A stretch of DNA of 64,000 nucleotides from Thunnus maccoyii (GCF_910596095.1 NC_056540.1:15216501-15280500), one strand, 5' to 3'. Positions 22,068-34,859 are shown, numbered from the stretch's first letter. Notes: a model not told the origin generated them from the sequence alone. A program made the numbers and translations.

Positions 22068-22916
22068 CGTTACACCAAACTACAGCGGTTTGAGCAGGGA
22101 CAACAACCGGTGAGTGAAACATCCATGATTAGTCTTTATTAACTTAAATTTTAGTTATGAAGAAATCAGTCAGACTATTAGATTTATCTGTTATTTAACT
22201 CCTCGTTTGCCGCATCTCAGCACCTGTCTGTGTCACTGCCTGTGGTGTTGTAGACTGTCCACTTTGTATTTGAATAAGTTGTAGACTGCTGTCTCTATTT
22301 TATGTTTATGTTATTCCCATGTAAGAAAGACATGGTACTGAGACAGTGCATCTGGCTTGTTGCTGTCTATTGGCGGTGGTGCTGAACTGTTTGTCAATGA
22401 ATGTATGTAGAGCACCGCATGCTGTCCTCAGTACTGAAACATTTGAACGTGGCTGGCGACCTGTTGTTTGGCTTCACTGTATGTTTTCACAGACATAGGC
22501 TTGCTTGGCTCAATGATAATTTGTGATTATGGATAGGATATAGGAATTGATATCCAGATTTGCTATTGCTCTAAGAAACAACTTTTTGTGACATTTTTTA
22601 AAAGCCTGATGAACCGAAGAGAAACAGAAACATCAGTTTCAAACTGCCGCAGTTGTCAATTGATTCTTAGAACTGGATTTATCTATAAAAATGATCAGAC
22701 TTGATCCTACAGCTGCATAAAAAGTCATAGTTTCACAACATGTTATTCATATAACGTTAAATCCAATATTAATGTGTCAAATAGTGAAACAGCTCACCAT
22801 GAGAGACTCCGAGCAGCATCACCAACAGTCCAACCACAGCCTCCAGGTCTCCTCACTGTTCAGCCTCAGGAGAACGTGTGGAAACTTTGACCAAGCAGAG
22901 CATTGTTTCTATTCAT

Positions 22917-22949
22917 CTTTTTATAGACAGAGAGAGAAAAAGGAAGTGG
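22917..22949 (-). promoter_or_regulatory. Relic promoter of pseudogene F
   Basis: TATA box and ETS-type site, spaced as in the live genes, although the leader exon has lost its ATG. Confidence 0.45.
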
Positions 22950-23469
22950 TTCTAAGTGTCACTTTTCTGTTTACCTCCAACATGACAGAGAGCGTTCATA
23001 TGTGTGATGGACTCAGTGGATGAAAAGAAAACAATCCCTCCCTCCTTCACACTGAAAGAGGATTTGAGACTGACAGCTGACTTTTCTAAAATATCCAATA
23101 TCAACAGTCACAAAAATAGATCTTCTTATGTCCAGGTGATACTGTAAAATACGTCATCTCTCTGTCTCACCATTGTGACAAAATAAGCATTTATATGATA
23201 TATTGTGGCTCATAATTCTCATCTCTAAATCAATAATAACAAGTCAAATTTGAACTCACTGAAAGGTCATTATTACAACAGCATGTTGAGCTCATAAAAA
23301 ATCAGCAAACTGTATTTTAAATTCAGGTTAATCATTAAAGTCTCCAGTCATGAAAAAGGCATAGTGCAATATATGCAAAGTGCAAGGCATATATTGTATC
23401 TGAGAGAATAATATTCAGTTCAACTTAAAAGCTTCATAAATTTCAGGTAAACATTGAAGGTTATATAGT

Positions 23470-24060
23470 GGAAAAGTAACACACATCAAGGGTTGTAGTG
23501 AGGTGCTGATCACTGGAAGCAGATTCAAAACCAGGAAAGACATGTTGCACACTCTGGCTCCATATGTATTTCTTTTTCATTATGATGACGTTTTGACCCT
23601 CAGGCCTTCATCCATGATTGTTTATCTGAGGCGTCTTGTTTCAGAGTGATGTTGTTGGTCTCTTTATTTCCAGAGAGGAGCTGAATACAAGAGCGGAAGA
23701 AGAGGAGAGGGTTAGGTGGTATTTATACGATTGCCGTAAGTAGCGTAGTTGAGGTGTGGTCCTGCTCCTGAAACTTCACTTAATAGCTTCAATAAAATTC
23801 TAAACAAAACATGTATAATAATATTACATTTTTAAGTTCTGCTGCAGCCATAAAAACATGGTGTCTTATAGTGTTGAATATTTCAGTCATGGTAAGTGTC
23901 ATGAAGCTGCATGTGTGTGTGTTGGAACAGTGTCATACAGTATTTTTTTTAGAGGAACTTAAGAAAATGTTGGTGGGACATTCAGTGTTCAATGGGTCAG
24001 CTAATGATATCAAATTTTAAATGAATTTTTAAAATTAAAATATAAAAATATCATGATGAT
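23470..24060. other. Repeat block carrying a displaced C2-exon fragment
   Basis: About 55-60 bases (near 23630-23685) match the middle of the receptor C2 exon, in the same orientation as the genes. They are flanked by unrelated repeat sequence (gacgttttgaccctcaggcc on one side). The matching block in duplicon 2 is at about 48180-48760. No gene is seen. Confidence 0.5.
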
Positions 24061-24439
24061 ATTCGACCTGTTATGTTTTAAGTCGTTATGTTTTAACATC
24101 AAATCATTTACTGGCAGTCGATCACAGCTCTAAACTATCACTAAACTATGTGTTGTGTGTCATACTCAGTAATGAACAAGCTATGCATGTGAAACTAATC
24201 CCTGAAATCCTAGTTGTCAGTTGATTCTTGTTTGTTAAAAGTATTTATTTGGTCAAAGCTGTTTTCTAGCCTGGAACAGTATTTAAGCTGCATCAGTTAG
24301 GATGATGTCAAACTTTACTTATTGACTAAAAGTGATCTTGTGGATGCATAAAATCAACAATAATGATTTCTAATTTAACATAAAACATCTTTTTGCACAA
24401 TATCAAATCCAACATTAACATAATAGTGAAACAGCTCAC

Positions 24440-24488
24440 TATGAGAGACTCCGAGTAGCATCACCAACAGTCCAACCACAGCTTCCAT
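24440..24488 (-). pseudogene. Orphan leader exon G
   Basis: An intact ATG, signal peptide and GTGAG donor, as in the complete receptors, but no Ig exon follows for about 4 kb except the damaged V exon of F. The 5' flank has diverged from the other receptors. It may be the remnant of an older unit. Confidence 0.7.
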
Positions 24489-24659
24489 GTCTCCTCACTG
24501 TTCAGCCTCTGTTGACCCAGTCAGCAGCTTTCAAATAAACTTCTCTACTTTATTGAATAGAAAACATGAACATCCTACACTGAACAGCCTGAAATCTCTT
24601 CTGTTAGAGATCAACCTCAGAGAAGAAGGTGTACAAAAAGTGTTGAATTCAGCTACAGG

Positions 24660-24689
24660 GTTTATAGGTGGAGAGATGGAAAGGAAGTG
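24660..24689 (-). promoter_or_regulatory. Promoter-like site upstream of orphan leader G
   Basis: CTATAAA on the minus strand (24661-24667) and GAAAGGAAGTGA on the plus strand (to 24689). The arrangement is kept although the surrounding sequence differs from A-E. Confidence 0.4.
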
Positions 24690-27600
24690 AAACTTGACAC
24701 GGTCGCTACTTACAAGAAAGAAAACCAGGCACCAACTTCCTCCTGTGGTCTTTATGTTGTCATGACTTCCTCATCTCCTCCAATCTTTTTATACTACTCA
24801 ACAGTCACAGACATATCATTAATCCTGTGACAAACAAAACTCTGATACTATACTTTAGACTAACCTTACATTTAATTTGGCAGACAATGAGGTACAATTC
24901 AAGCCACAGGTGACAGTGATGCTTCATGTCAGTCATGCAGTACCAACCTAGCAGCTGTTGTCTGCTGTATTGTAGTGATTGATCAATCTTTTAATACACA
25001 GAAAAAACATTATCGATTCAATAAAGGAGGCTGTATTCTACCATCAAACTGGGATTTTAGAATGACAGCTGGTAGTTCAACATGTAAATTATGTATTTGT
25101 GCTCATGGGGAAAAGATTAAAGGCCAGTTTAGCACAATTATGTCTCTGGATCATCACGTCTGTATCACAGCTGAATTTGAAATGTATTATCCTCACTGCA
25201 ATGTAAATCATTGACTCCTTCAAACTGTAAAATTCCACCTTCAAAGCTTTTTTTACAAATGTTGGTTTATGTGATGTTGGTTTGAATGATGGTTGTTGTT
25301 TCAGACTCACAGGTCCAGTTCCTCATTTATAACAGAAACACTTGTGCTAAAAAAAAAAAATGCTCACACTATGCTCCAAAAAGTCCTTGTGAGACGCTCA
25401 GACGTGTCCTGTTGGTCCGGTTGATGCAAGCTTGTTTGAAGTTCACCACTTAACTCTGTCATATCATCCTCTCTCTCTCTCTTTGTGTTTCTCAGTAGAT
25501 TCTGTTACTCTCAAATTTCATGTACAACAACCAGAGTGTGGACTCAAACTAGAAAACAGAGTCAGTGGCCTTAACGGGCCCCCTGTTGACGTCAGCTGAT
25601 CAAACTTGATCTTAAAATATTTATTTTATGATCTATTGATAAATTCTATGAATATTAAATTATTGGTCACCAAAGCATTTATTCAATCAGAAACTTACAT
25701 GCTCAGCATTGAAGAATGGGCAGGAGCCACCAGTTTAGGTTTTATAGTTGTATAATGTTGGCATAGACGGTAGCATCACATGACTGTGTCACAACATAAA
25801 ATGACAAGTTTTTTTAATAGGTGAAAAATAAATGTTTAATCGTGGTTCAGTCTGATCTTTCAGAGTTCAAGTACAGCAGTCGAATGTCTTTGGATCAAAA
25901 GCAGAATGACTGCTGAGTAATTTGATCCCCATAAAATAAAATGGCTTTTTGATCAGATGGTAAAAAGATGCCAGATTGTTGGATCAGCTTTATTATCCTG
26001 CCTTTATGCAGTCAGAAGTTCAACTGTGTTTTAAGAAGTGGGCTCAACTAAAAGATTATCTCAGGTTTTTTTAGAACACTACAACTATCATGGGCCATAA
26101 ACACTTATTTTATGGCACTGTGAATCAGCTGAATGGCATGTCATGGCTGTCAACCTGTAACCCCAAACTCTCACACCAAACCAACCTCTATCTTTGATTA
26201 AACCCACAGCAAGTGAACAGCAAAACTGCTCAGGTCAAATTTAAGCACATGGTGTCATTTTAAATTCAAAAAAGAAGAAGAAGAAGAAGAAAATAGCACA
26301 CACTAGTTGGTAAAACTCAACCAACGTTAAAAAGCATTTTAATAAAGACGTAAAATGTGATGAAGAAGAACAACACTAAAATGAACAAAACTAACACCAA
26401 GCTAAATTAAATGAAATAATATAATTTATGAAAGACATTTTGTAAAAAGTTTTTTATAAAAATGGGTCATGTTTCAGAGGGCGATGCTGAGTTGGAAAAA
26501 AGAGAGATCAAAGGTTTGGTCACACCCATGCCAAAAGACTGTTGGCAGATGCAAGGACATTGAGTTTTTACCTGCATCTACTTACAGGTGTGGGAATATT
26601 AAATTACTTCTCCAAAATGTTTTCCATAAATTGGTCCAAAGTTAGGTTGTAAAAAATAGGCAATAAATGAAAAGTGCAAAGCAAGAATCGCCTTTCAAGT
26701 TCTTCCCTACACGTAACACAGAGTGTTGTCTCTGTGTTATGGGTGTATAAATAGGTAGAGGTCTGTCTGCAATGAGGCGATGAGTAAAGTTTCAGTTCAG
26801 TAGTCAGTGCAGTCGTCTATGATCTGGGAGACTCCAGTTCAAGACTCAGTTTGTGGACCTCCTTCCTGAGGTAGTTTATTTATGAACACTTATTGTAACA
26901 CTTTAAGTTTCTAAAATTGAAAGTGTAATAAAAACAAAACCAGGATTTTTAAGCCTCTCTCCACTTTTATTCAAATACAATTAATTTTGCTGCTTCAACA
27001 AATATAGATACAAATACAAATACTGGGCTTTCTGCACATCCCTAGTAGATATATATCTACTGTAATTCTATTATTTCTTGTTGAGAATATAAGTTTAGAG
27101 TGCAGTGAACATTTCCAAAGTAGAGCTGGATTGGAGCTGAGAGCTGAATGTAGCAGGCTAGCACTTCCTCTCTTGGTGTCATGTTATATTTTGTTGTATA
27201 TTATTGTCTTTGTAAGTCTAATTGACTATTTCAAATCACTTAAACATTGATATTGAGTTGTTTTAAGTGATGAAAGCACCTTTCAAGTTCTGAAGAGTAG
27301 TGGTCAGTTTCCACACATTTGCAAGGTAATAGTTGCTTACAGTATGTAATCGCTGCTATGAATGTGCTCAGTGTTCTAACATTTATCCTACATTCACCTG
27401 CACAATAGTAATTAACTAAAAACATCAATCTAATTCAAATTAACTTCTGGTTAATACAGGACAACAAGCAATTTAATTCAGCAACCTACTTAATATAAAT
27501 ATTCAGAATGTGGATTTGTTTCTCCTCCAGATTTGAAAGTTGGAGCTTAAATAACTCAAACTCTGAATTATTCAAATAATTAAATAGTTAAAAAAATGTT

Positions 27601-27927
27601 CAGTGTTACTATGGTTAAGTAATATGGATATCTGTTTTTTAGTTTTGTAAGGTACTTTGTTAACTGGGATCCACAAAGACAAAGACACATTGGAAGTGTA
27701 TCAAGCAAAATATAGAAAATGTAACCAGATGGTGTTAACTGATAAACACATCTTGTGATAAGAAACTGACAAGTTGTTAAGTCACTCTCATTTTGAACTA
27801 CCCCTTCATTTAGCTGTCTCACTTCTCCCCTGTTTCAGTATAACAGAAAAAGAAAAAAATTGTGAACAACACACGCTGCTTTAAAAAGATGTTCCTCTTT
27901 TTCTGCTAACTCGCTTTATTAAGAAAT
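24690..27927. other. Intergenic end of duplicon 1
   Basis: The first part resembles the receptor 5' flanks. About 25281-26757 is absent from duplicon 2. Two common repeats are recognisable. No gene is seen; the open frames present are short and change between copies. Confidence 0.45.
26781..26875 (+). repeat. tRNA-like SINE fragment, duplicon 1
   Basis: An A-box-like tagtcagtgcag (26801-26812) and a B box GTTCAAGAC (26837-26845) that fits GWTCRANNC are spaced as in a tRNA-derived pol III promoter. The sequence does not fold as a real tRNA with a full acceptor stem that I can see. Confidence 0.4.
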
Positions 27928-28818
27928 CAAATCTCAGAAGCAAAAACTCCATACATTGTAGTTGCAGGCAATTCTGAGATATAATAATGTAATTAGTAAT
28001 GAAATGACTACATGTTATCTCCATCTACAAATTCCCCCAATGAAGTAACTTTAATGTAAGAGTAAGCAGGACAACACAAACTGTTCATATTCATATGAAC
28101 ACCCTGTAATAAATAAAGGTAATAATGTAGTCTTAAAAAATCTACTGCAAATGATAAAACAATATTGCAAGAATGGAATCTCATGCCTAAGAAAAAGCAG
28201 AAGTGTTTATGTAATGGAAACAAATTCATGCTTACTGTGAACTTCTCAAGAGACCAGACATTACATGCAAACTTATCTTTGGTCTTCTAGAGAGCTGAGG
28301 GAAGAGGTGTGGCCAAATATGAGATTAAGTCCCAACACGCACAGCACAAAACCTTTCATAAACCAATGTAAGAGCACACTGTGCACTGCGAGTTTTCAGT
28401 GTTTTAAAAATGAATTAAATGTAAATATGCTTATAAATTAGAAAAGAGTAAAAATAAGGATGTATTACATCATGTAAAGGTTCAAAAACAGGATAAATCA
28501 GGAACTACTTGAAAATATATATATTTAAAGAAAATATTAAATATTATACAAAACTAGTCTATAAAAATTCATCACAGTGTGATTTAAATGATGCACCTGA
28601 ATGTTTGAGCTCCTTTGACAGGTTTTCATACTGATGCCAGTCATAACTCAGGAGTACATTAAAAATAATGAATAATAATAATATCTGTGAACTTTGATGG
28701 CTTGTATTCTTCTCATTGAAAATCTCATGAAATAAAGATAAGAGACCTTTAGGCATCTTAACAAAAACCTCCTCCATCTGCCTTCAGCAGTCTTTGTAAA
28801 AATGCTGAACACTGCATA

Positions 28819-31800
28819 TCACCTGCTGTTACGGACCTTAGCGTACACACATTCATCTTCTTTTGGTTGAACAGTTTTCCGAGGTCGCCCTGAAAACTTG
28901 ACTTGGCCGTACTCCACCTCCATCTCTGTAGTTTGCTGAGGTCGCCCTGAAAACTTGACTTGGCCGTACTCCACCTCCATCTCTGCCTTCTGATGCATCT
29001 GCCTCCCCGGCCGCTGCACGATCTTGACATCAGCATAGGTCAATTCTTGGTCATCTTCTTCTGTAGAGTGGAGGGAGGAACACATTAAACACTGCATGAC
29101 TACACATACTCAGTGCTAACAATAGATTTTTAAGGAAATTCTTTGACATTTTGAGCAGTAGACTTGAAAAGACTAATAGCACTCTCCTGTTTGTACATTA
29201 AATATGAAGCAATAGCCAGGAGACGGTTAGCTTAGCTTAGCACAAAGACTGGAAACAGCTAGTCTGACTCTGTCAAAAAGGTTAAAAATCCTCCCACCTC
29301 TAAAGTTCACTAATTAACAAGATATAACATGAATCACTGAACTTTAGAGGTGCTGGTAGGCAGATTTTTACACCTTCATATGGAGCCAGGCTAGCTGTTT
29401 CCCTGTTTCCAGTTTTTGTGTTAATCTAAGCTAACTTGCTGCTAACTTCATACTTAAAGAACAGTGCAAACGATCCTCTTATCTAACTCTGCAAGAAAGC
29501 GAATTAGTGTATTTCCCAAAATGTCAAACTATTCCTTTAATCTATAAGTAGACAAAAAACAATGATATTTTAATGCAGTGATGAAAAAAGAAACTTTGTA
29601 CCTTTAGGTTTGTTGTTTTGCTTTTTCTTGTGACGACAGACGACTGCCATCCCGACCATTAACAGAATTACCAGTGCTGAGAGGACACCAGCTAGAACTG
29701 GCAAATTCTTCTCATGTTCTTAATGAAAGGTGTTTTTATGCACACAAACATGGGACAAAAAGAGAAAAAGACATGAATGAATCCACTGCAGCAGAGTTGG
29801 TTTTCACTTACTAATGTAAATGTACCATGGGTCATCATTGCTGGAGTTGGTCACAGTTTGATTTGAGGGTTTAATTGACACTATGATGCCAGTCTCCTTA
29901 CCCACAGCGGAGGTCGTAGTGTCTGTGATCATGGTAGGGGTTGTTGTTGGATCAATACACAGGGTGTTATTGGCTGAAAACACCCACCGTGATATGTTTG
30001 TCCCATCGGGTAAGGTGCAGTTGATGAATATGAAGCCTTTGGACAAACAAACAGATCAACTGTGACTAATGTACAGTGTAATTATCAATTATCAAGCTGA
30101 TTTCTAGTTATTTTCTATCTTACCACAGGTAGATATCTTCTTTTCTTTTGAGACACTACTGACGTGATTCATGACTGAGCAGACCAGTCGTCCTGAGACG
30201 TCTTGTTTCAGAGTGATGTTGTTGGTCTTTTTATTTCCAGAGAGGAGCTGAGCGTCTGTCAGTGTGTGTCCATCCAGAGTCCAGCTGTACTGAGGACTGT
30301 CCGCTCCCTCAGAGGAGCAGGCCACCCTCATCTCTCCCTGGGACAGACACTCAGAGTCCAGCAGGACAGAGGACACAGGAGCTGAGAGAAACACACTCAC
30401 ATGACTTCTTAATGTGGCCTTAAACATATTCAGTGTTTACAATGTAAATTTATATACAGAAGTACAGAATAAAATGATTCAGGAAATGCAACGCTACACT
30501 GTAGTTATGTGGCAGACTTTGAGTATTTCATGTGAAATGTTTGTTTGCAAAGGTAAAATGTTGAAATAGTATTTGTATAGTAGTATGTGTATTTGTGTGA
30601 ATTTACCCAGTTTAATTTTCCAAAATGATTTGTATTTTATTTATTAATTAACCTGTAATTCAAATGATATAGCTGTTGGTTTATTATGAATAATACAAAT
30701 TCAATTGTAAGATTAATAATAGCAAAAGTAGTTATTTACCTTGAATAGACAACTGAAGAGTCCGCTGTTCTGATACAACTCCATTTGAATCAAAGATTAT
30801 AAGGGTATATTCAGCACCATCAGTCCTGTTCAGGTTATTTATCCTAAATGTTCCATTACTGGGAGTAAAAACGGATCTGTCCTTCATCATATTAGACTCA
30901 ATCTTATCCTTTCTCCCTGTAAGTATTGTTGTTGTTTTGTTTTTTTGCCAGTTGTATCTCAATATTTCTGAGGCGTTGTCCATCAGCTGGAGCACCACAG
31001 TTCCTCCCAGAGCTCCATAACACTGAGTTCTATTCTGTCTGCAATCACAGTAGGTTTGAACACCTGGAAAATAGAGAAATAGTTAAAAAAAAATAATTAT
31101 TATCACAATTGTGGTTATTCCATACCAACTAAATTAATGACTGTGACAATGTTTTATGCAGATGCAAATATTCATGTTTTAAAACAGAAACAACTCCGTC
31201 TCTCTCAGAGTACAGTTAGCATTACACGGACCTGTCAGTTATTAGTGATATTTAGTCACCTTTAGTCATTTAGATTAGTCTAGTTTTAGTAAATTAACCT
31301 CAAACATTCATGACAAACTCATAATATATTTTTCACATCCACAGAAATTTATTTTTGGAGATATGAACTTTTCCAAAAATACGAAATTATATGTTTTCGG
31401 GGAATTTGTATAAAATAATGCACAACACATCTTAAGTTTAAGTCTTTTAAGTTTAAGTTTAAGTAATTTCTATGGTGCTTCTGATTAAAAAAACATACTG
31501 TTTTTATAAGCATGATATAACTGAGTGCAGTTTGTTTATTTGTTTGTTGTTTATTTTAGCTATTTACTTAAATATCTGATCTCTCAGTAAAGAAGTGCGT
31601 TCATCCTAAAAGTTTAATTTAATAGATTCACCTGTAGTAGATAATAACTGCAATTTTTACTGTACATGCACATGGAAGTGGAATTGATATCCAGATTTGC
31701 AATTGCTCTAAGAAACAACTTTTTGTGACATTTTTTTAAAGCCTGATGAACCGAAGAGAAACAGAAACATCAGTTTCAAACTGCTGCATTTGTCAATTGA

Positions 31801-31982
31801 TTCTTAGAACTGGATTTATCTATAAAAGTGATCAGACTTGATCCTACAGCTGCATAAAAAGTCATAGTTTCACAACATGTTATTCATATAATGTTAAATA
31901 AATATTATTATGTCAAATAGTGAAACAGCTCACCATGAGAGACTCCGAGCAGCATCACCAACAGTCCAACCACAGCTTCCAT
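28819..31982 (-). CDS. Receptor C: CD2/SLAM-like with ITIM tail, transmembrane exon acceptor lost
   Basis: Exons: 31934-31982, 30740-31063, 30124-30381, 29812-30036, 29602-29712, 28819-29060; 402 residues if spliced like A. All exons are open, and the tail keeps LTYADV, two VEYGQV and CVYAKV. The V domain differs from A's mainly in its C, C' and F strands and has an extra cysteine near its start (YCDC). The stalk exon has five more codons than A's. About 50 bases just upstream of the transmembrane exon are deleted, so CAG and the pyrimidine tract are gone and the sequence reads ATG at that point (29713-29715). Nearby AGs would shift the frame. Reading through intron 4 stops after two codons. 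The likely product is secreted, or the gene is dead. Confidence 0.72.
29130..29540. mobile_element. MITE in intron 5 of C
   Basis: Same element and position as the one in A, with imperfect terminal inverted repeats. Confidence 0.7.
29713..29730 (-). other. Lost splice acceptor of C exon 5
   Basis: In A and E the exon is preceded by TACTAAAACAG. In C the exon abuts unrelated intron sequence (...AAGAACATG) after a deletion of about 50 bases. Confidence 0.8.
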
Positions 31983-32164
31983 GTCTCCTCACTGTTCAGC
32001 CTCTGTTGACCCAGTCAGCAGCTTTCAGACAAACTTCTCTACTTTATTGAATAGAAAACATGAACATCCTACACTGAACAGCCTGAAATACAGTCCTGTA
32101 TGTGATCGGCCTCAGAGGAGAATGTGTGGGAACTTTGACCAAGCAGAGCGTCGTTTCTATTCAT

Positions 32165-32197
32165 CTTTTTATAGACAGAGAGGGGAAAAGGAAGTGG
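32165..32197 (-). promoter_or_regulatory. TATA box and ETS/PU.1-like site upstream of receptor C
   Basis: CTATAAAAAG (32165-32174, minus) with AAAAGGAAGTGG (32186-32197, plus), spaced as in A. Confidence 0.5.
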
Positions 32198-32692
32198 TTC
32201 TCAGTGTTACTTCTCTTTTTAACCTCCAAAATGACAGAGAGCCTACATATGTGTGATGGACTCAGTGGGAGAAAAGGAAACATCCCTCCTTCACACTGAA
32301 AGAGGATTTGAGACTGACAGTGTCATTTGTCATCTCTCTGTCTCACCATTGTGACAAAATAAGCATTTATATGATATATTGTGTGTCATTTCTAAATCAA
32401 ATGATAATAAGTCAAATTTAACTGAAACTTGCTTTCCCAACCTTTCAAACTGTCCTGAACCCACTGACAGGTCATTATTATAACAGTTTTTTAAACATCA
32501 TCCTCTAGATACAGTGGCAGAACAGCATATTGTATAGCTTTAGACTTTTTTTTTATCGACCATTTATTTCCCTTGTGTCCTTTACTTGTTGCCTTTATTT
32601 TAATAAAGGGTATTTGCAATACTGTCCTTATAAGATCACATAAAATGTTTCATCTCTAAACCAATCTATTATAGATTGTTATGTCTATTGGC

Positions 32693-32754
32693 AAATGGAG
32701 CTTAGCATAAGTTCAAGCAGGAAGACTATTTATCACTCATTCATTCATTCATTC

Positions 32755-32793
<39 letters not shown>

Positions 32794-33217
32794 GTTTCTC
32801 CTGCTCTTGTATCAGCTGATTAGGTGGATTACTTTTAATTAACAAATCAGATTCCGCCACAATTTCTATCAGCCTATCACGTCTTAGCTGACAAACTTGA
32901 AATCTGTTCTCATCAAGACCCTCCGCCGCCCCTTTCACCTTCACTTCATCATGTCAGCGCCAGATCCGAGATCACCAGAAGCCCGCTCCTCTCCTCATCA
33001 TCCAGATCCCAATATTCCCATATTCATCACCACCACCAGTGTCTACAGTTCATCGGGGATATCCTCTTCTACTCACGCCTTAACTTCCCTCCTTATGAAT
33101 ATGATGACATCATGATGGCGTCTAATCGCCAAAGACTTTTCACATTTTCATCTCATTATGCATGTTCAATAAAGTCATTTTCACTTAAAAAAAATGAAGT
33201 CTCCCCTGATTGAAATG
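32693..33217 (+). mobile_element. 524-bp-type insertion, copy beside C
   Basis: Bounded by aaatg repeats (32693-32697 and 33213-33217), with a longer CT microsatellite at 32755-32790. About 35 bases before the conserved open frame are deleted compared with A and E. Confidence 0.6.
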
Positions 33218-34660
33218 ACCTCATTTTATGTCCATGAACTACTGAAAAATAAGGTTAAAAAAGCAACAATATGTCATAATTCCTAAATTCATTGACAGAC
33301 TGAACAACGCATTATTCTGCCATCAAACCGGGATTTGGTGATGACAACCGTTCAATATCTTGACAGTTTAGCACAAGCGAGTCTTTGGATTATTAAAACT
33401 GTCAAACCAAACTTCACTTTAAGACATTTCTGTTTATATAACAGTTGGTGTGAGTGATGGTTGTGGCTGTTGTCATTCACTACATGGCAAAGAAAGAAGA
33501 TTATTCAACTCTACTGATTATTTCAGTTCCTCATTTGTTACAGAAAAACACGCAGCAAGGTGCAAAAAGTAATGACATTCACACTGTGCTGCACTATGCT
33601 GTTGACCAGCAGTGGTGTCACATCATTTGTCCGTTACGTTCCTGGTGTCAAGCTCAACTTTGTCACATCATCCTCTCTCTCTCTCCTGACATTGCACTCA
33701 CAGCAATAAACATACATACAGTATTTTACACCCAATATTAGAAGGTCAGAGAGTTTCAGTAAAGTATAATAACTCTGTGATGTAGAGTAATGTATTGCTC
33801 AGTATGCTCTATTGATCATTATTTTACCTTAAACTGAAGCATGTAAATATTTGATCTATTTTTGCTGGTCTCAGCAGTTTTATGAATCTGAACTGTCCAT
33901 AAATAATAGTGACGCCTCTGTAAACCAGCAGAGGGAAACCTCACACCTACTTATACTAGTGATGAGACTGGAGGGTTTATTCAGTTCTCAGCAGGCATTA
34001 AAGGTACAATCTGTGATAAAAATGTCAACAAAAGGGCAGCTCACCCACATTCAAAATACAAAACTGATTTAACTGATACGTTGTTATATTTTAAATTCTG
34101 AACACATACAAATATAAATGATGTCACTCTTTTCTGAATTAAACACTTCAGTCATATATGTTCACATGCCAACATTTTATATGTGATAGATTCACATTTT
34201 GGGCTTTAATACAAACAATTTTGTCAATAAAAAGCTTTGAATACAAAACTGCAATTTTTACAATATATGTAGCTACTAAATTCAACATACCTGTACAAAA
34301 GTGAAAATCATGTATCTCCAAAACATCAACCTTTGACAGTGCATATTTTAATAATCAAGTGTGTTTAAATTGGTTTAATTTAAGAAGTAAGAACATGTTT
34401 TAGATAAACTGAAGGATTAAAGGTGATGTAAGCAATTTCTTTTTGTTAAAATAAGTGTTAAATAGCTCTACACTGTGATTGCCATCACTGATATAGAGTG
34501 TTTGGTCAATAACATGGATCTCCCAGTCCCTCCGCTCTGAAGTAAACAGAAAATATTTTTTTTGGTATCCTGTTTTCACTTTATCCAATCAGGACAGAGA
34601 ACTCCACAAAGAGGTGGTCTTCTCTGAGCGTTCACAGGCAGGCAGCAGAATTTAAGTGTG
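33218..34660. other. Spacer between receptor units C and D
   Basis: Homologous to 5657-9010 minus the LTR insertions. The solo-LTR target site (cctggtgt near 33640) is empty here. No gene is seen. Confidence 0.5.
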
Positions 34661-34667
34661 ACTGACC

Positions 34668-34859
34668 ATGGCAGAACAGGTGAAACTACCAATTCCAGCA
34701 TTTTCAGGAACAGCTCACACAGCCAAATACACCAAGCAAAAGAAGACGGCTGAAGAAAAGAAAGAAGAAAAGAAAGCAGCCAGGAAAAAAAAAAGAGACA
34801 GGAGTCATACAAGACCTACATTTATGTCAGTGGGGCCTTTGATCGCTGGAAAAACCTGA
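34668..34859 (+). other. Lysine-rich ORF in a repeat, second copy
   Basis: Starts MAEQVKLPIP and matches 9021-9206, but it lost one KKEEKKEE unit and changes frame at the A run, ending KRDRSHTRPTFMSVG. It is followed by the same CACAG/GTAAGC donor. Probably a transposon relic. Confidence 0.35.

Larger units (their letters stand above)
19773..22846 (-). pseudogene. Receptor pseudogene F
   Basis: Three relics in receptor order on the minus strand. The leader exon 22798-22846 has CTG where the others have ATG. The V exon 19978-20303 has several indels, including a T insertion that frameshifts it near 20080, and its acceptor AG has become TG. Only the first 48 or so bases of the C2 exon remain (19773-19820), cut off where Harbinger copy 1 begins. 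The stalk, membrane and tail exons are gone. An intact TATA/ETS promoter remains upstream. Confidence 0.8.
1..27927. repeat. Duplicon 1 of the receptor array
   Basis: The first bases of the window recur at 27928 and again, with one early mismatch, at 51857, and the order of blocks after them is the same. This unit holds receptor A, receptor B, Harbinger copy 1, pseudogene F and orphan leader exon G. Against duplicon 2 it has extra sequence at 6073-7342, 7383-7908 and about 25281-26757, which accounts for most of its greater length. The true left boundary may lie outside the window. Confidence 0.85.

Noticed and set aside
26781-26875. Possible tRNA gene
   Set aside because: Only pol III box-like sequences; I cannot form an acceptor stem or standard anticodon loop, so it is listed as a SINE fragment.
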